Shown: piece by piece, positions 35,402-44,123 of the stretch | Position numbering within the stretch: the stretch's first letter is position 1 | How the letters are laid out: each line of letters opens with the position of its first letter | DNA from: Shewanella zhangzhouensis | Lineage (GTDB): Bacteria > Pseudomonadota > Gammaproteobacteria > Enterobacterales > Shewanellaceae | Length of the DNA stretch: 64,000 bases | Direction of reading: 5' to 3' | Assembly (NCBI RefSeq): GCF_019457615.1 | Contig: NZ_CP080414.1 | Coordinates: 1,796,501 to 1,860,500 of the forward strand | The notes under the pieces: generated by a model | Databases searched by the model: none | What the model was told of the DNA's origin: nothing | The model's input: only the letters and a program-made list of their open reading frames with translations | Made by a program: the position numbers and the translations under genes

Positions 35402-35434
35402 TGGCGGAGTACCCGGGATTTGGGTACTCCGCCA
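35402..35434. repeat. Inverted repeat between acr3 and ydbL
   Basis: A 13-bp perfect stem TGGCGGAGTACCC / GGGTACTCCGCCA with a 7-base loop and no T run on either side. It lies between two convergent genes and may serve as an mRNA 3' end stabiliser or factor-dependent terminator. Confidence 0.6.
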
Positions 35435-35469
35435 GGTCGTGAAACGCTGTTTGTGCTAATGGCGAAAAA

Positions 35470-35787
35470 CTATTTCTTTATCCACTTCCCCGAAGGGTCC
35501 TGAATAAAGTGTCCCTTGTCGGCTGCTTTGATGGCCTTTTCGGCGGCGAGTTTCGCCACATCTGAGGTGGCAATCTTGTTTTTGGCTGCAATTTTTTCGT
35601 AGTGGGCGCGGCGCTTGGTGTTCACTTCGTCCATCAGCGCACGGGCGTCAGGGTTGTCTTTTACCAGGCCCAGGTAGCCATTTTGCTGCTCACCCAAAAA
35701 ACCTTCCGATTTGGCCTGCTGCAGATCCATGGCAAACACATTGAAAGAAAGCAGGGCGGCGGCTGTCATCAGTATCCATCTTTTCAT
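35470..35787 (-). CDS. ydbL: YdbL family protein (DUF1318)
   Basis: A 105-residue exported protein with a signal peptide ending near NVFAM and a helical mature part. It ends in the conserved FIQDPSGKWIKK tail of the YdbL/DUF1318 family. In Escherichia coli, YdbL is encoded with YdbH and YnbE and acts as a periplasmic factor that tunes the YdbH-YnbE envelope bridge. It starts 12 bases after ynbE, with GGAGA in front. Last gene of the operon. Confidence 0.9.
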   Translation of the reverse strand: MKRWILMTAAALLSFNVFAMDLQQAKSEGFLGEQQNGYLGLVKDNPDARALMDEVNTKRRAHYEKIAAKNKIATSDVAKLAAEKAIKAADKGHFIQDPSGKWIKK

Positions 35788-35799
35788 CGCATTCTCCGG

Positions 35800-35988
35800 T
35801 CAGAACAGCTGGTCGTCGGCGAGCAGGGCATCAAGCTCCTTGTCCACCTTGATGCGGATTTCGTGTTCAATTTTCACGTTTAGATTAATAACAATTGGCT
35901 TGTCGGGCGGCTCAATTTTGACCGTCGGCGAGCAGGCTGTTATCAGTAGCGCCATCATGGCGATAAGGCCGGGTGCGACTAATTTCAC
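35800..35988 (-). CDS. ynbE: YnbE family lipoprotein
   Basis: A 62-residue lipoprotein with lipobox ITAC (Cys19) followed by a conserved amphipathic segment (VKIEPPDKPIVINLNVKIE). In Escherichia coli, YnbE is the outer-membrane partner of YdbH and multimerises by beta-augmentation to complete an intermembrane lipid-transport bridge. The start codon is GTG at 35988, with GAGGGA in front and 11 bases after the ydbH stop. Confidence 0.9.
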   Translation of the reverse strand: MKLVAPGLIAMMALLITACSPTVKIEPPDKPIVINLNVKIEHEIRIKVDKELDALLADDQLF

Positions 35989-35999
35989 GGGCGAGTCCC

Positions 36000-38900
36000 T
36001 CAGTTAACACTCTGTTCAATATGACTTTGCAGCTTTTCGCTTATAGTCAGGCTTCGGATAAGCTGCAGTAAGTTCTCTTCATGAGAGTAATTCAAGTGTA
36101 TAGGGCGTTCAATGCCCTCACTCTTACCCTTTACTTCGACACTGATGAGGGCATCGCCGCTCTCTACCATGTCGAAGCTGCCGGCAAGGCTCGAATAATC
36201 AAGATGCTTAAGGGCATCAAATACCAGCGCCAGATGGGGCTGTGACGCCACCAGTTCATCCACCGCCGGGTTGTTGGAGACTTCTATCAATCCACCCGGA
36301 GCGCGGGCGGCAATGCGGCCCCCGCTGACGCTGACTTTGCGTTCTCGCACATCCACCGGCAGTACACCATCAAAAATACCATCGGCGCGGATGCCTTCTA
36401 CCGGCTGCAGCGCCAGCAGTTCCTTGAGGCTAAGGCCTGTGAGTACCAGATAGGCGTGGGAGGGGTGTTTGAGGTTGAGTTTGAACAGGGGGAGTAAAAA
36501 CTCGCCCTCCAGCAATTTGCCGCGGCTGGTCAGGTCGATATCAAACTCGGATAAGGTGCCATCCTCGGCACTTTGCAGCGCAAGTGTACCCTGACCACGG
36601 ATATCGCTGAGAATGATACCCGGCTGAAAATGGGCAAGGGACCAGCTCAGGTTGTCGCAGCCCAGGCGAAAATCACTGTCACGGCGTTTGTCCTGAAACA
36701 GGCCGCAGGTGGCACTGAGGTTGCCGCCCCGAAATGGATAGCTGCCCACGCTGCCTTCAAGCTCTGATAAGTCGGTTTTCAGCCGAATATCTGTGGTGTG
36801 TTTTGCCAAATCCAAGGCAATCTCGGCGCTAAGGTGGGTATCGCCGGAGAGGGGGACGTCACTTGAAAAATTCAGGCTGCCGGCGAGGGCCTCACGCCAA
36901 TTACCAAGGCTGTTATCGCCCTGCCAACTGGCGTTAAGCGTTTGCACGGCACCTGCTGTTAAGCCAAGTCGGTGTTGGCTCCGTAGCCGTATCGGCTGAT
37001 GCTGACCAAATTGCCACTGCTCGCGGGTTTGTACCTGTCCCGGCTTAGCGGTGAGCCGCTGCGTAAGTTCTACCCAGTCCACATCGACGCGGGTGGTTTT
37101 AAGGCGCTTGCTGCCGGCACTGCGCGGCACCTGTCGCTGCGCCCTGATGTCACTGAGGCGCAGAGTTGAGGCGAGTTCCGGCATGGCTGACAAGAGCGGT
37201 TCGAGCAGTGCACGCTTTGTGGGCGCTGAGTCCAGTGGCAGTGAGAATGCCCAGGGCTTTTGTACGGAGGAGCTTAAGGTGATGTCACCCACGTCGAGTT
37301 TGGTCAGGGCCTGAGCTTGCGCTGGAGCCTGAGCTTGCGCTGGTGCTTGCGCCAAAGCCGCCTGCGTTGCGGGTTGTTGGCTGATGGACACGCCGCGCAA
37401 TCTCAATTCAAGCGCTGTCCTTTGCGGCTCTGCGCCTTTCACGCCCAGCGCTACATCAAGGGACCCCGGATGGGATGCTGTGGCAGGACGGTAGCTCGCA
37501 CTGATGTGGCTTGCAGGGCCTTTATTCAGATGAAACAGGCTTTCACCCAGATTTAACTGGTACTGATTTTCTGCGTGTGTGGCAGTCAGTGCGCCGCTGT
37601 CAAAGCCCAGCCTGAATGCATCAAGCTCAAGCCCAATGAGGGTTGACGTGCTTGAGCTGCCCGAATTGCCTGCGTTATCGTCTGTGGCCTCCCCAGCGCT
37701 TTTCTGTGATATCGGCTGGGATGCTTGTTTTGAAGCCAGCTGTGAAGCTAATTGAGCCGTCAGGGCTAATTGAGGCTTGTCGAGGCTGACGCTTACCGTA
37801 TGGCCTGTATCTGTCGCCTGAGCTGTATCTGACACCAGTGTCAGGCCGAGCCTGGAGAACAGGTCGCTGAGAATCAGCTCGCCGTTATGGGCAAGTTTTA
37901 TTTCAACGGGGCTTTGCAGGTCATTAAGCGGCTGCTGTAAATCGCCATTGATTGTGGGGGTTGCGGCCACTGCCAGCTGCCATGGGCCCGCGCTGCCATC
38001 GGCAATGATATCGGCGGTCAGGGGCTCACCGCTTGTGACGGAAATGCCCTTTGGCAAAGCGAGGCTCAGGCCAAGTGGATTTGCCTCAAGCAGCGCCGAG
38101 TCGAGCCGTGCCAGCCAGGCTTGGGGGGCTTTAGTGTCTGCGGCATTGGTCGCTGGGCCCGGGATTGTCGCTGGGTCCGGGTTTGTCGCTGGGTCCGGGT
38201 CTATCGGAAGCCTTGCCGAGTCAGCGTCAGGCTCCGGGCCAAACGCTGCCAGCAGCGCCTGGCGCTGGGAATGGCTCAATGTGGTGTTAATCCGCAGCGG
38301 GCTTAACTGGGCTCGGGCCATTCCCGCATCGACATTTGCCGTCAGTTGGGTGTCGCTCAGGCTGAAATAGACTTGCTCCAGTGCATTCAGCGTCAGGCCA
38401 GCCTCTTTAAGAGTAAGCTCACTCCTGAGCGCCGCCGTTTTCAGAATGAGGCTGCTTTGGATTGCGAGCTCACCTGTGAGGGAGGGCCCAAGTTGGGTCT
38501 CAAGCACACGCACCTGCTGCAAAAAACCAAACAGCGGGTTGTCCGGTGTGATGGGCAGGGCCGTATCGGCCAGTCGTTTGAGTAACCCATGGGCGGCAGG
38601 CAGCGATAGCCCCAGCTCCGTTTGCCAGGCGTCTTTCCCCAATGTTGCTTGTAAATCCAGTATTTTATGGCCATCCGGGTTGGCGATGCGGCTGAACAGC
38701 TTTCTGTCTTCACTGAGTGACAGGTAGTCCAGTCGCAGCAGCTTACCTTGTTGGGTGTCTATCTCCACAGGGCCCAGTGCAATATGGGGCAGCTTGTTCA
38801 AATTCAGGGCCATGGCGGGCCTGTCGTCGGCCTGATGGGTGCCGGCGGCCATCAGTGAGCGGCTTCCCAGAAACACGTAGCTGTGCTCGAGCGCGATACT

Positions 38901-39233
38901 TTGGGGCAGGGGAAGGCTCAGTTCGCCATTAAAATAGTCGTTGATGAGTTTCTGGGTGAGCTCGGTGAGGGGCATGTCGAAGGTAATGCGCAGTCCGGCG
39001 AGCTGCAAGCGGCTGTCTTCGATGTCCAGATTGAGGTTTTCCAGCGTGATGCCCTGGGGCTCGAGTCGCCAGGCGAGGCTGTTGAGGGTGACGCCAGACT
39101 TGGCCAGCTCCTGCCGGGCAAGGGAGGTCAGCCAGTCTTTGCCCTGATACCACAGCAGCGTCGCTGTGCCCGTGATGAGCAGCAGCAAGCACAGGAGCAA
39201 GATCCCAAGCAGGCGAACAGCGCGTTTTGCCAA
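36000..39233 (-). CDS. ydbH: YdbH AsmA-like intermembrane bridge protein
   Basis: A 1077-residue protein with one N-terminal membrane helix (about 7-28) and a very long beta-rich periplasmic body typical of AsmA-like lipid-transfer bridges, ending in the conserved EGIRADGIFDGVLPV region and a helical tail. In Escherichia coli, YdbH works with TamB and YhdP in phospholipid transport to the outer membrane. It is longer than the E. coli protein because of two low-complexity inserts made from 18-base repeats (near 38149-38202 and 37309-37344), plus a Ser/Gln-rich stretch. The start is TTG at 39233, since no ATG is in frame nearby. Confidence 0.88.
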   Translation of the reverse strand: MAKRAVRLLGILLLCLLLLITGTATLLWYQGKDWLTSLARQELAKSGVTLNSLAWRLEPQGITLENLNLDIEDSRLQLAGLRITFDMPLTELTQKLINDYFNGELSLPLPQSIALEHSYVFLGSRSLMAAGTHQADDRPAMALNLNKLPHIALGPVEIDTQQGKLLRLDYLSLSEDRKLFSRIANPDGHKILDLQATLGKDAWQTELGLSLPAAHGLLKRLADTALPITPDNPLFGFLQQVRVLETQLGPSLTGELAIQSSLILKTAALRSELTLKEAGLTLNALEQVYFSLSDTQLTANVDAGMARAQLSPLRINTTLSHSQRQALLAAFGPEPDADSARLPIDPDPATNPDPATIPGPATNAADTKAPQAWLARLDSALLEANPLGLSLALPKGISVTSGEPLTADIIADGSAGPWQLAVAATPTINGDLQQPLNDLQSPVEIKLAHNGELILSDLFSRLGLTLVSDTAQATDTGHTVSVSLDKPQLALTAQLASQLASKQASQPISQKSAGEATDDNAGNSGSSSTSTLIGLELDAFRLGFDSGALTATHAENQYQLNLGESLFHLNKGPASHISASYRPATASHPGSLDVALGVKGAEPQRTALELRLRGVSISQQPATQAALAQAPAQAQAPAQAQALTKLDVGDITLSSSVQKPWAFSLPLDSAPTKRALLEPLLSAMPELASTLRLSDIRAQRQVPRSAGSKRLKTTRVDVDWVELTQRLTAKPGQVQTREQWQFGQHQPIRLRSQHRLGLTAGAVQTLNASWQGDNSLGNWREALAGSLNFSSDVPLSGDTHLSAEIALDLAKHTTDIRLKTDLSELEGSVGSYPFRGGNLSATCGLFQDKRRDSDFRLGCDNLSWSLAHFQPGIILSDIRGQGTLALQSAEDGTLSEFDIDLTSRGKLLEGEFLLPLFKLNLKHPSHAYLVLTGLSLKELLALQPVEGIRADGIFDGVLPVDVRERKVSVSGGRIAARAPGGLIEVSNNPAVDELVASQPHLALVFDALKHLDYSSLAGSFDMVESGDALISVEVKGKSEGIERPIHLNYSHEENLLQLIRSLTISEKLQSHIEQSVN
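37309..37344 (-). repeat. Two 18-base tandem repeats within ydbH
   Basis: Two near-identical copies of GCCTGAGCTTGCGCTGGW. On the coding strand they encode an Ala/Gln/Pro-rich linker (AQAPAQAQAPAQAQA). Confidence 0.8.
38149..38202 (-). repeat. Three 18-base tandem repeats within ydbH
   Basis: Three copies of GTCGCTGGGYCCGGGWYT, encoding a six-residue DPATNP-like repeat in the protein. The reading frame is kept, so copy number can vary without breaking the gene. Confidence 0.82.
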
Positions 39234-39329
39234 AGTCCCGTTACCATAAAATCCATCTATGGCGCGAGTTTAGCATGATGGGCCCCGGTAGCTACAGCCT
39301 AAAGACTGAGCCGTAAAAACACAAACGTG

Positions 39330-39364
39330 GGAGAACTGTGACAGTTTGGCTGCCACAGTTCTCC
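39330..39364. repeat. Inverted repeat between ydbH and the aminotransferase gene
   Basis: An 11-bp perfect stem GGAGAACTGTG / CACAGTTCTCC with a 13-base loop, just downstream of the aminotransferase stop. No T run follows on the minus strand. Confidence 0.55.
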
Positions 39365-39370
39365 AGAGGC

Positions 39371-40762
39371 TTACAACCTGGCCCCCTCGATGGCAAGGAG
39401 GCTGGTCAGGGCTTCATCGAGTGTGCTGACCAGCTTGTCGACATCGGCAACGCTGGTGTGGGGGCAGCACAGCGTCATGTTGTGGAACGGGGTTATCAGA
39501 ATGCCGCGGTTGATAAAGTACAAATGCAATGCCATTTGCAGCTCATCGTGGAATGCGGCTTCGGCCTCGGCGCCGGTGCGCGGCGGTGTCTGGCAGAACT
39601 GAAATTCGCAGCGGGCGCCAAGCTCGGTCACAGACCAGTGCAGCCTGTGCTTCGCGATAACATCGCGAAAGCCTGCAGCGAGGCGTTTTGCCAATGGCAG
39701 CATATGGTCGTATGCGCTTTGATTCATCACCTCTTCCAGATTGGCACGCATGCAGTGCATGGCGAGCGCATTGGCCGACAGTGTGGTGCCCATGCCGCTG
39801 TGACCATGGCCGTGGGACTGCTGATTGATTCTGGCTTTGGCTGCCTGCATGGCCTGACTCATGGCCTCGCTGCAACCGAATACGCCGCAGGGCACGCCGC
39901 CGGCGACGGGTTTGCCCATGACGAAGAAGTCAGGGTCGAGTTGCCACAGACGCGTACAGCCACCTATGTCGGTGGAAATGGTGTGGGTTTCATCAACCAC
40001 AAACAGGGCGCCGTATTGACGGGTCAATTCACGGCACTTTTGCATAAAGCCTTCATCCGGCATCACCATCCCTATGTTGGTCATGGCCGGTTCGCACAGG
40101 AGGGCGCACACATCCCCTTGCTTCAGTGCCTGCTCGAGCGCATCAAGGTCATTGAACGGAATAGCGCGGCTGTACTGACTTAAGTCATACACCTGGCCGA
40201 CCAGACCCGGGCGATGCACGGTTTGGTCACCCTGTGTGCGCACCATGACATCATCAACTGTGCCGTGGTAACAGCCGTCAAACACCAGCAAAACCGGCTT
40301 TTGGGTAATGGCCCGGGCCCAGCGCACCACATAGCGGTTGGCGTCGGTGGCGGTGGCGGTCACCTGCCAGTAAGGCAGACCAAAGCGCTCGCTTAAAATC
40401 TCGCCGCACACAATGGCATCCTCGCCGGGCAGCATGGTGGTGAGGCCCTTGGTCGACTGGCGTGCCAGCGCAGAGGCCACAGGTGCTGGCGAGTGGCCGA
40501 ACATGCTGCCGGTGTCACCGAGGCAAAAATCCACATATTCGTGGCCATCCACATCCCGGAAACGTGCGCCGCTGGCGCTTTCAACAAACAGCGGAAAGGG
40601 CGTTGACCAGTCGGCCATCCAGTGCATGGGCACGCCGCCATAGAGAGATTTTTGTGCACGTTCGGCCAAACTGCGGGACTTGGGGTTTCGCTCGATGAAG
40701 TGGCCTCGCTCATGGCTCATAAACGTCTCTACGGCATGTGAACTGATCCCGCTCGCGGTCAT
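39371..40762 (-). CDS. Class III PLP-dependent aminotransferase (glutamate-1-semialdehyde aminomutase-like)
   Basis: A 463-residue fold type I enzyme. The cofactor features are VFDGCYHGTVDD, the aspartate in FVVDETHT that pairs with the pyridine nitrogen, and the Schiff-base lysine in VMGKPVAGG (near residue 284). It is closest in layout to GSA aminomutase-like and omega-transaminase enzymes, not to HemL itself, which is shorter. No pathway partner is adjacent, so the substrate is unknown. AAGGAG precedes ATG 40762. Confidence 0.87.
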   Translation of the reverse strand: MTASGISSHAVETFMSHERGHFIERNPKSRSLAERAQKSLYGGVPMHWMADWSTPFPLFVESASGARFRDVDGHEYVDFCLGDTGSMFGHSPAPVASALARQSTKGLTTMLPGEDAIVCGEILSERFGLPYWQVTATATDANRYVVRWARAITQKPVLLVFDGCYHGTVDDVMVRTQGDQTVHRPGLVGQVYDLSQYSRAIPFNDLDALEQALKQGDVCALLCEPAMTNIGMVMPDEGFMQKCRELTRQYGALFVVDETHTISTDIGGCTRLWQLDPDFFVMGKPVAGGVPCGVFGCSEAMSQAMQAAKARINQQSHGHGHSGMGTTLSANALAMHCMRANLEEVMNQSAYDHMLPLAKRLAAGFRDVIAKHRLHWSVTELGARCEFQFCQTPPRTGAEAEAAFHDELQMALHLYFINRGILITPFHNMTLCCPHTSVADVDKLVSTLDEALTSLLAIEGARL

Positions 40763-40910
40763 GTGATGGCTCCTTGTTGTTTGTTTTATTGAACGCGGTG
40801 TTGATTATTATCATTGCCAGAGGGGCTTGGCAATAGCCCCCGCGTGATGGCGCACGTTAGCACCAAGGCGTTGGCTTATTCTGAATGGGAGAACAACACT
40901 GACAGGAAAC

Positions 40911-40936
40911 AAAAAAGGAGCCCGGAGGCTCCTTTT
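40911..40936 (-). terminator. Rho-independent terminator (minus strand)
   Basis: On the minus strand AAAGGAGCC / GGCTCCTTT with a 4-base loop, followed by a T run. It ends the DUF3083-like gene. Confidence 0.82.
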
Positions 40937-40978
40937 AATCATCTTAAGCAGATGATTATGTGGCAGTGACACATGTCA

Positions 40979-42043
40979 TCAACGCTTGTAGCTGATGTGT
41001 TGGTGGAAGCGGATAACCAGGTCCTGACGTTCGCCATCGAGATCTATGTCCCGGGCAAACTGGCGCAGTGCATCTTCCACTTCATTCATAAAGCGGCCAA
41101 ACCCTGCATCTGTGTGATCTTCACTGCCGGCTGCAATCACAAAGTAGGCGGTTTCTACCAGGTTGTCCGGCTGCCAGTGGGCCAAAAACTGGGGCTCGCT
41201 GGCGTTGGGATCAAAGCCCAGCATCTGCACGCCTTTATTGGATTCCAGGCGATCAAACTTACTGTTTCTGACCAGGGGCAGCAGACCGTTGGCGACCATG
41301 GCAGCGCGTTTAAAGCCATGATCCAGTACGGCCTTCTGGAAGCTGTCCTGCAATTTTGCGTAGATATCGCCGTAGTTGCTGGGATGTTCACCACCCAGGC
41401 GCTGCTTGAGACGACGGCCCAGCGGCAGAGTCACAGTGGCGTAGCTCAGCGCGCTCACATCCGCGGGCAGCTCGCACTTGCGGGCCTTGTAGCGCTGAGG
41501 GATCCCACGCAGCTTGTAACCGTAGGTTTTCTTGTTGCCCTTGGCGCGGGCGAACAAATCGTAGGTCAGGTGCTGGTGGTCGCGGATTTTAATGGGCTGC
41601 TCCAGAGCCAGCTGGGGCGCGAGCTCTTTGAGCAGCTCCTGTACCTGGGTATGGAAACTGGCGGAGTTGGCGCGCAGCTCGTCACCCACGGCCAGGAACA
41701 GGAAACGAATTTTGCGGGTGCGGTAATCGGCGCGGGCAAACAGGTTTTGTGCTTCGTGGTAGCGGGGGTTGTAGAAGAAAATGACCTGCTGATCAGTTTC
41801 CAGACAGTAGGCCTCGGTGTGAAATCGAACAACAGGCAGTTTATCGTTGGCGATAACATGAACGTTTCGCAAGTCATGGCGTTCGGCCAGTTCGAAGAAC
41901 TGTTTTGCCAGCGCCTGATAGCAGCTCATGACATCAGGATATTGGTTCAGCAGGGCGTCCGTGAGTTTGATTTCTGCCGTAATGTACTGGTTAGTACGGG
42001 CGTCCGTGGGCAGATAGACTTTTTGCTGATGGTTAAAAGACAT
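40979..42043 (-). CDS. DUF3083-like protein
   Basis: A 354-residue soluble protein with no signal peptide or membrane helix. The N-terminus (MSFNHQQKVYLPTDARTNQY) and conserved stretches such as NDKLPVVRFHTEAYCLETD fit a family restricted to Shewanella and relatives that I recall as DUF3083. Function is unknown. I chose ATG 42043 behind AAGGAG; a longer reading to 42130 adds 29 residues unlike the rest. It stands alone between a terminator and a 200-base gap. Confidence 0.72.
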   Translation of the reverse strand: MSFNHQQKVYLPTDARTNQYITAEIKLTDALLNQYPDVMSCYQALAKQFFELAERHDLRNVHVIANDKLPVVRFHTEAYCLETDQQVIFFYNPRYHEAQNLFARADYRTRKIRFLFLAVGDELRANSASFHTQVQELLKELAPQLALEQPIKIRDHQHLTYDLFARAKGNKKTYGYKLRGIPQRYKARKCELPADVSALSYATVTLPLGRRLKQRLGGEHPSNYGDIYAKLQDSFQKAVLDHGFKRAAMVANGLLPLVRNSKFDRLESNKGVQMLGFDPNASEPQFLAHWQPDNLVETAYFVIAAGSEDHTDAGFGRFMNEVEDALRQFARDIDLDGERQDLVIRFHQHISYKR

Positions 42044-42242
42044 AGTCACTCCTTGGGTACAATAACCATTGACTGGTTTCTTTGCAGCGGATCCTACCGG
42101 GGAATTGCTGCAGAAATGTTGTTCCGGCACACACTTTCGTTCACTTTATTCCCGGTGCATGAGTTTTCGCTTAAAAAGCGGGTGCTCAAGCTCGGTTGTG
42201 AGCGGGATTTCGTTGCTGTTTGGCATATGTGTGAGCTGATTC

Positions 42243-43376
42243 TCAAAAATCGATGCCAAACCCAATAATCAGCTGATAGTCGTTACTCTTGGGGACTGCG
42301 CCGTCGTTATCCGCCTTGGGTTTGTTGGTTCTGTCCCAGACAAGGGACACATCCAAATCAAAGATATCGGTTAAATCGATGGAAAAACCGGTGAGTGCAT
42401 GGTGGGAATATCCCCCTGAGGCCTCGCTGCCATAGAGCATCTGGTAGCGGGCATTGAAGTCGATATCGTCGGTCAGCTCGTGCTCGAAGCGGGTATCCAA
42501 TACCAGTGCCGCTGAGCTTTCATCTTCAGGCTCACCGGCACCCACTTCAACGAAGCGGGTATAGCTGTAGGCCGGACCGCCGCCTATGGTCCACTCGGTT
42601 TTGGATGTGTCGATAAGATCGTACCCCGCACCGGCACCCAGGGTCAGTTTGGTGTCGATATTGAGAAACGGGTCGCGGTAATACTCCACAAATACCGGGC
42701 GCAGGTAGAAACGCTTTGAGATAAACCAGTCGAAGTTACCGGCCAGCCTGTGGTTGTTTACTGTGTTTTCGCCTTCGCTTTTCGAATATTTGCCAATGTA
42801 GTCGCTGTTCAGACGCGATTCGGTTGTGCGCCGCTTAATGGAGGCGCTGGCGCTGTAATCCACCTGACTGGTGTTACCCGAACGCAGATTGGCTCCGAGG
42901 GATACTTTGGCAGACCAATAGTTTGCTTCCCGCTGTACGCCGGGAATGATAGTCAGGATTTGACTGCGGTCAAAGGGCTTTCCATCCAGCCAGGCCGATT
43001 GATTGCGGATTTCAAGCTGACCGGTGAGTGTGCTTAAGTCCACCAGGCCCACCGACAGGGTACCGGCACTTTTCAGGGCCTTGATGTCTTCCCAATCGAT
43101 CATCAGGGTGTCGAGTTTATCGCTTTCAAACTCCAGTCTGTCGTCGTAGAGGTGCTTGATTTCCCCTTTGAGCAATTCATTGGAAGACAAAAGCAGCCAA
43201 TCGTATTGGCTGTCGACCGAAACCTCAAAGGGCGGAGGCGCCGCCTGAGCCAGCGGCGTTTGCAGCGTAAAAATTGTGGCAATGGCGAGCAGACAGGCCA
43301 AATTGGGATTGGCGATGGCCTTGGGCACACTGGCGGCCTGCGTGGCCGTGCTGATGCCGATTGGGGATGATTTCAC
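42243..43376 (-). CDS. DUF481 family outer-membrane protein
   Basis: A 377-residue exported protein with a long signal region (cleavage near AQAAP). A small N-terminal domain (about 50-130, with LLLSSNELLKGEIKHLYDDRLEFES) is followed by a beta-barrel of DUF481 type from about 150 to the end (GNTSQVDYSASASIKRRT, terminal GFGIDF). Barrel proteins of this family are of unknown function. The start codon is GTG 43376, preceded by AAGGAG. The start of the mature chain is uncertain. Confidence 0.8.
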   Translation of the reverse strand: MKSSPIGISTATQAASVPKAIANPNLACLLAIATIFTLQTPLAQAAPPPFEVSVDSQYDWLLLSSNELLKGEIKHLYDDRLEFESDKLDTLMIDWEDIKALKSAGTLSVGLVDLSTLTGQLEIRNQSAWLDGKPFDRSQILTIIPGVQREANYWSAKVSLGANLRSGNTSQVDYSASASIKRRTTESRLNSDYIGKYSKSEGENTVNNHRLAGNFDWFISKRFYLRPVFVEYYRDPFLNIDTKLTLGAGAGYDLIDTSKTEWTIGGGPAYSYTRFVEVGAGEPEDESSAALVLDTRFEHELTDDIDFNARYQMLYGSEASGGYSHHALTGFSIDLTDIFDLDVSLVWDRTNKPKADNDGAVPKSNDYQLIIGFGIDF

Positions 43377-43487
43377 TTTGATGCTCCTTGCAATGTCATC
43401 CGACCGGGATTGCGTCCTTCAACAATCACTCAATACTGTTACCTAACAGCTTATAGAGGAGCCGGGCACTCTCCTCAAGTCAATCCC

Positions 43488-44123
43488 TCATTTGGCTGTA
43501 AGTGCGCCGCTGAAATAGGGCAGCATAATCTTGGCTATCTTTGGCTGAGCCGCTTCGTTGGGATGTATGCCATCCCTTTGCATCAGCGCCGGGTCGACAA
43601 TAATGTCTGTCATGAAAAATGGCATCAGGGTAACCCCTTCACGACTCCCCAACTCTTGATAGACGTCGGCAAAGGCTTTGGCGTAGCGCCCACCGTAATT
43701 GGTGGGTACCATGACTTCGCTTAAGAGCACCCTGGCGCCGGACGCTATGCTCAGGTCAATGATTTTTGTAAGATTCTTTTTCAGCTCTGCGGGTGAAAAA
43801 CCCCGCAGGCCGTCATTACCCCCCAGCATCACAAACACCAGCTCGGGTTTGGCAGACTCAAGCAGGGCGGGCAATCGGCGCAGACCACCGGCGCTGGTTT
43901 CGCCGCTTACGGCGGCATTAATCAGGGTATGGGATGGCAATTCAGGGCGCATCAAATTGATCCAGCCCTGGTTTTCTTCCATACCGTAACTTGCACTCAG
44001 GCTGTCACCGAGGATTAATATAGTTTCGGCCTTCAGGGGGAACGCCAGGACAAGGCAGGCCAGAAAAGCGGCCACACCACGGGATTTACGGAAACAGGAA
44101 AATATGTCACACATGCATGCCAT
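43488..44123 (-). CDS. tesA: Periplasmic GDSL esterase/lysophospholipase TesA
   Basis: A 211-residue exported SGNH hydrolase with the family blocks GDSLS (catalytic Ser), the glycine in SGETSAGG, GGND, and DGIHPNEAAQP with the catalytic Asp and His. TesA hydrolyses acyl thioesters and lysophospholipids in the periplasm. I chose the start at 44123, behind AGGTGG. ATG 44114 is an alternative, and both lie inside the first codons of ybbA on the other strand. The divergent tesA / ybbA-ybbP order is the same as in Escherichia coli. Confidence 0.93.
   Translation of the reverse strand: MACMCDIFSCFRKSRGVAAFLACLVLAFPLKAETILILGDSLSASYGMEENQGWINLMRPELPSHTLINAAVSGETSAGGLRRLPALLESAKPELVFVMLGGNDGLRGFSPAELKKNLTKIIDLSIASGARVLLSEVMVPTNYGGRYAKAFADVYQELGSREGVTLMPFFMTDIIVDPALMQRDGIHPNEAAQPKIAKIMLPYFSGALTAK

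Noticed and set aside
40973..42268. Open frame of 431 codons antisense to the DUF3083-like gene
   Set aside because: It is a shadow frame of a conserved gene with a good ribosome site and terminator on the other strand.
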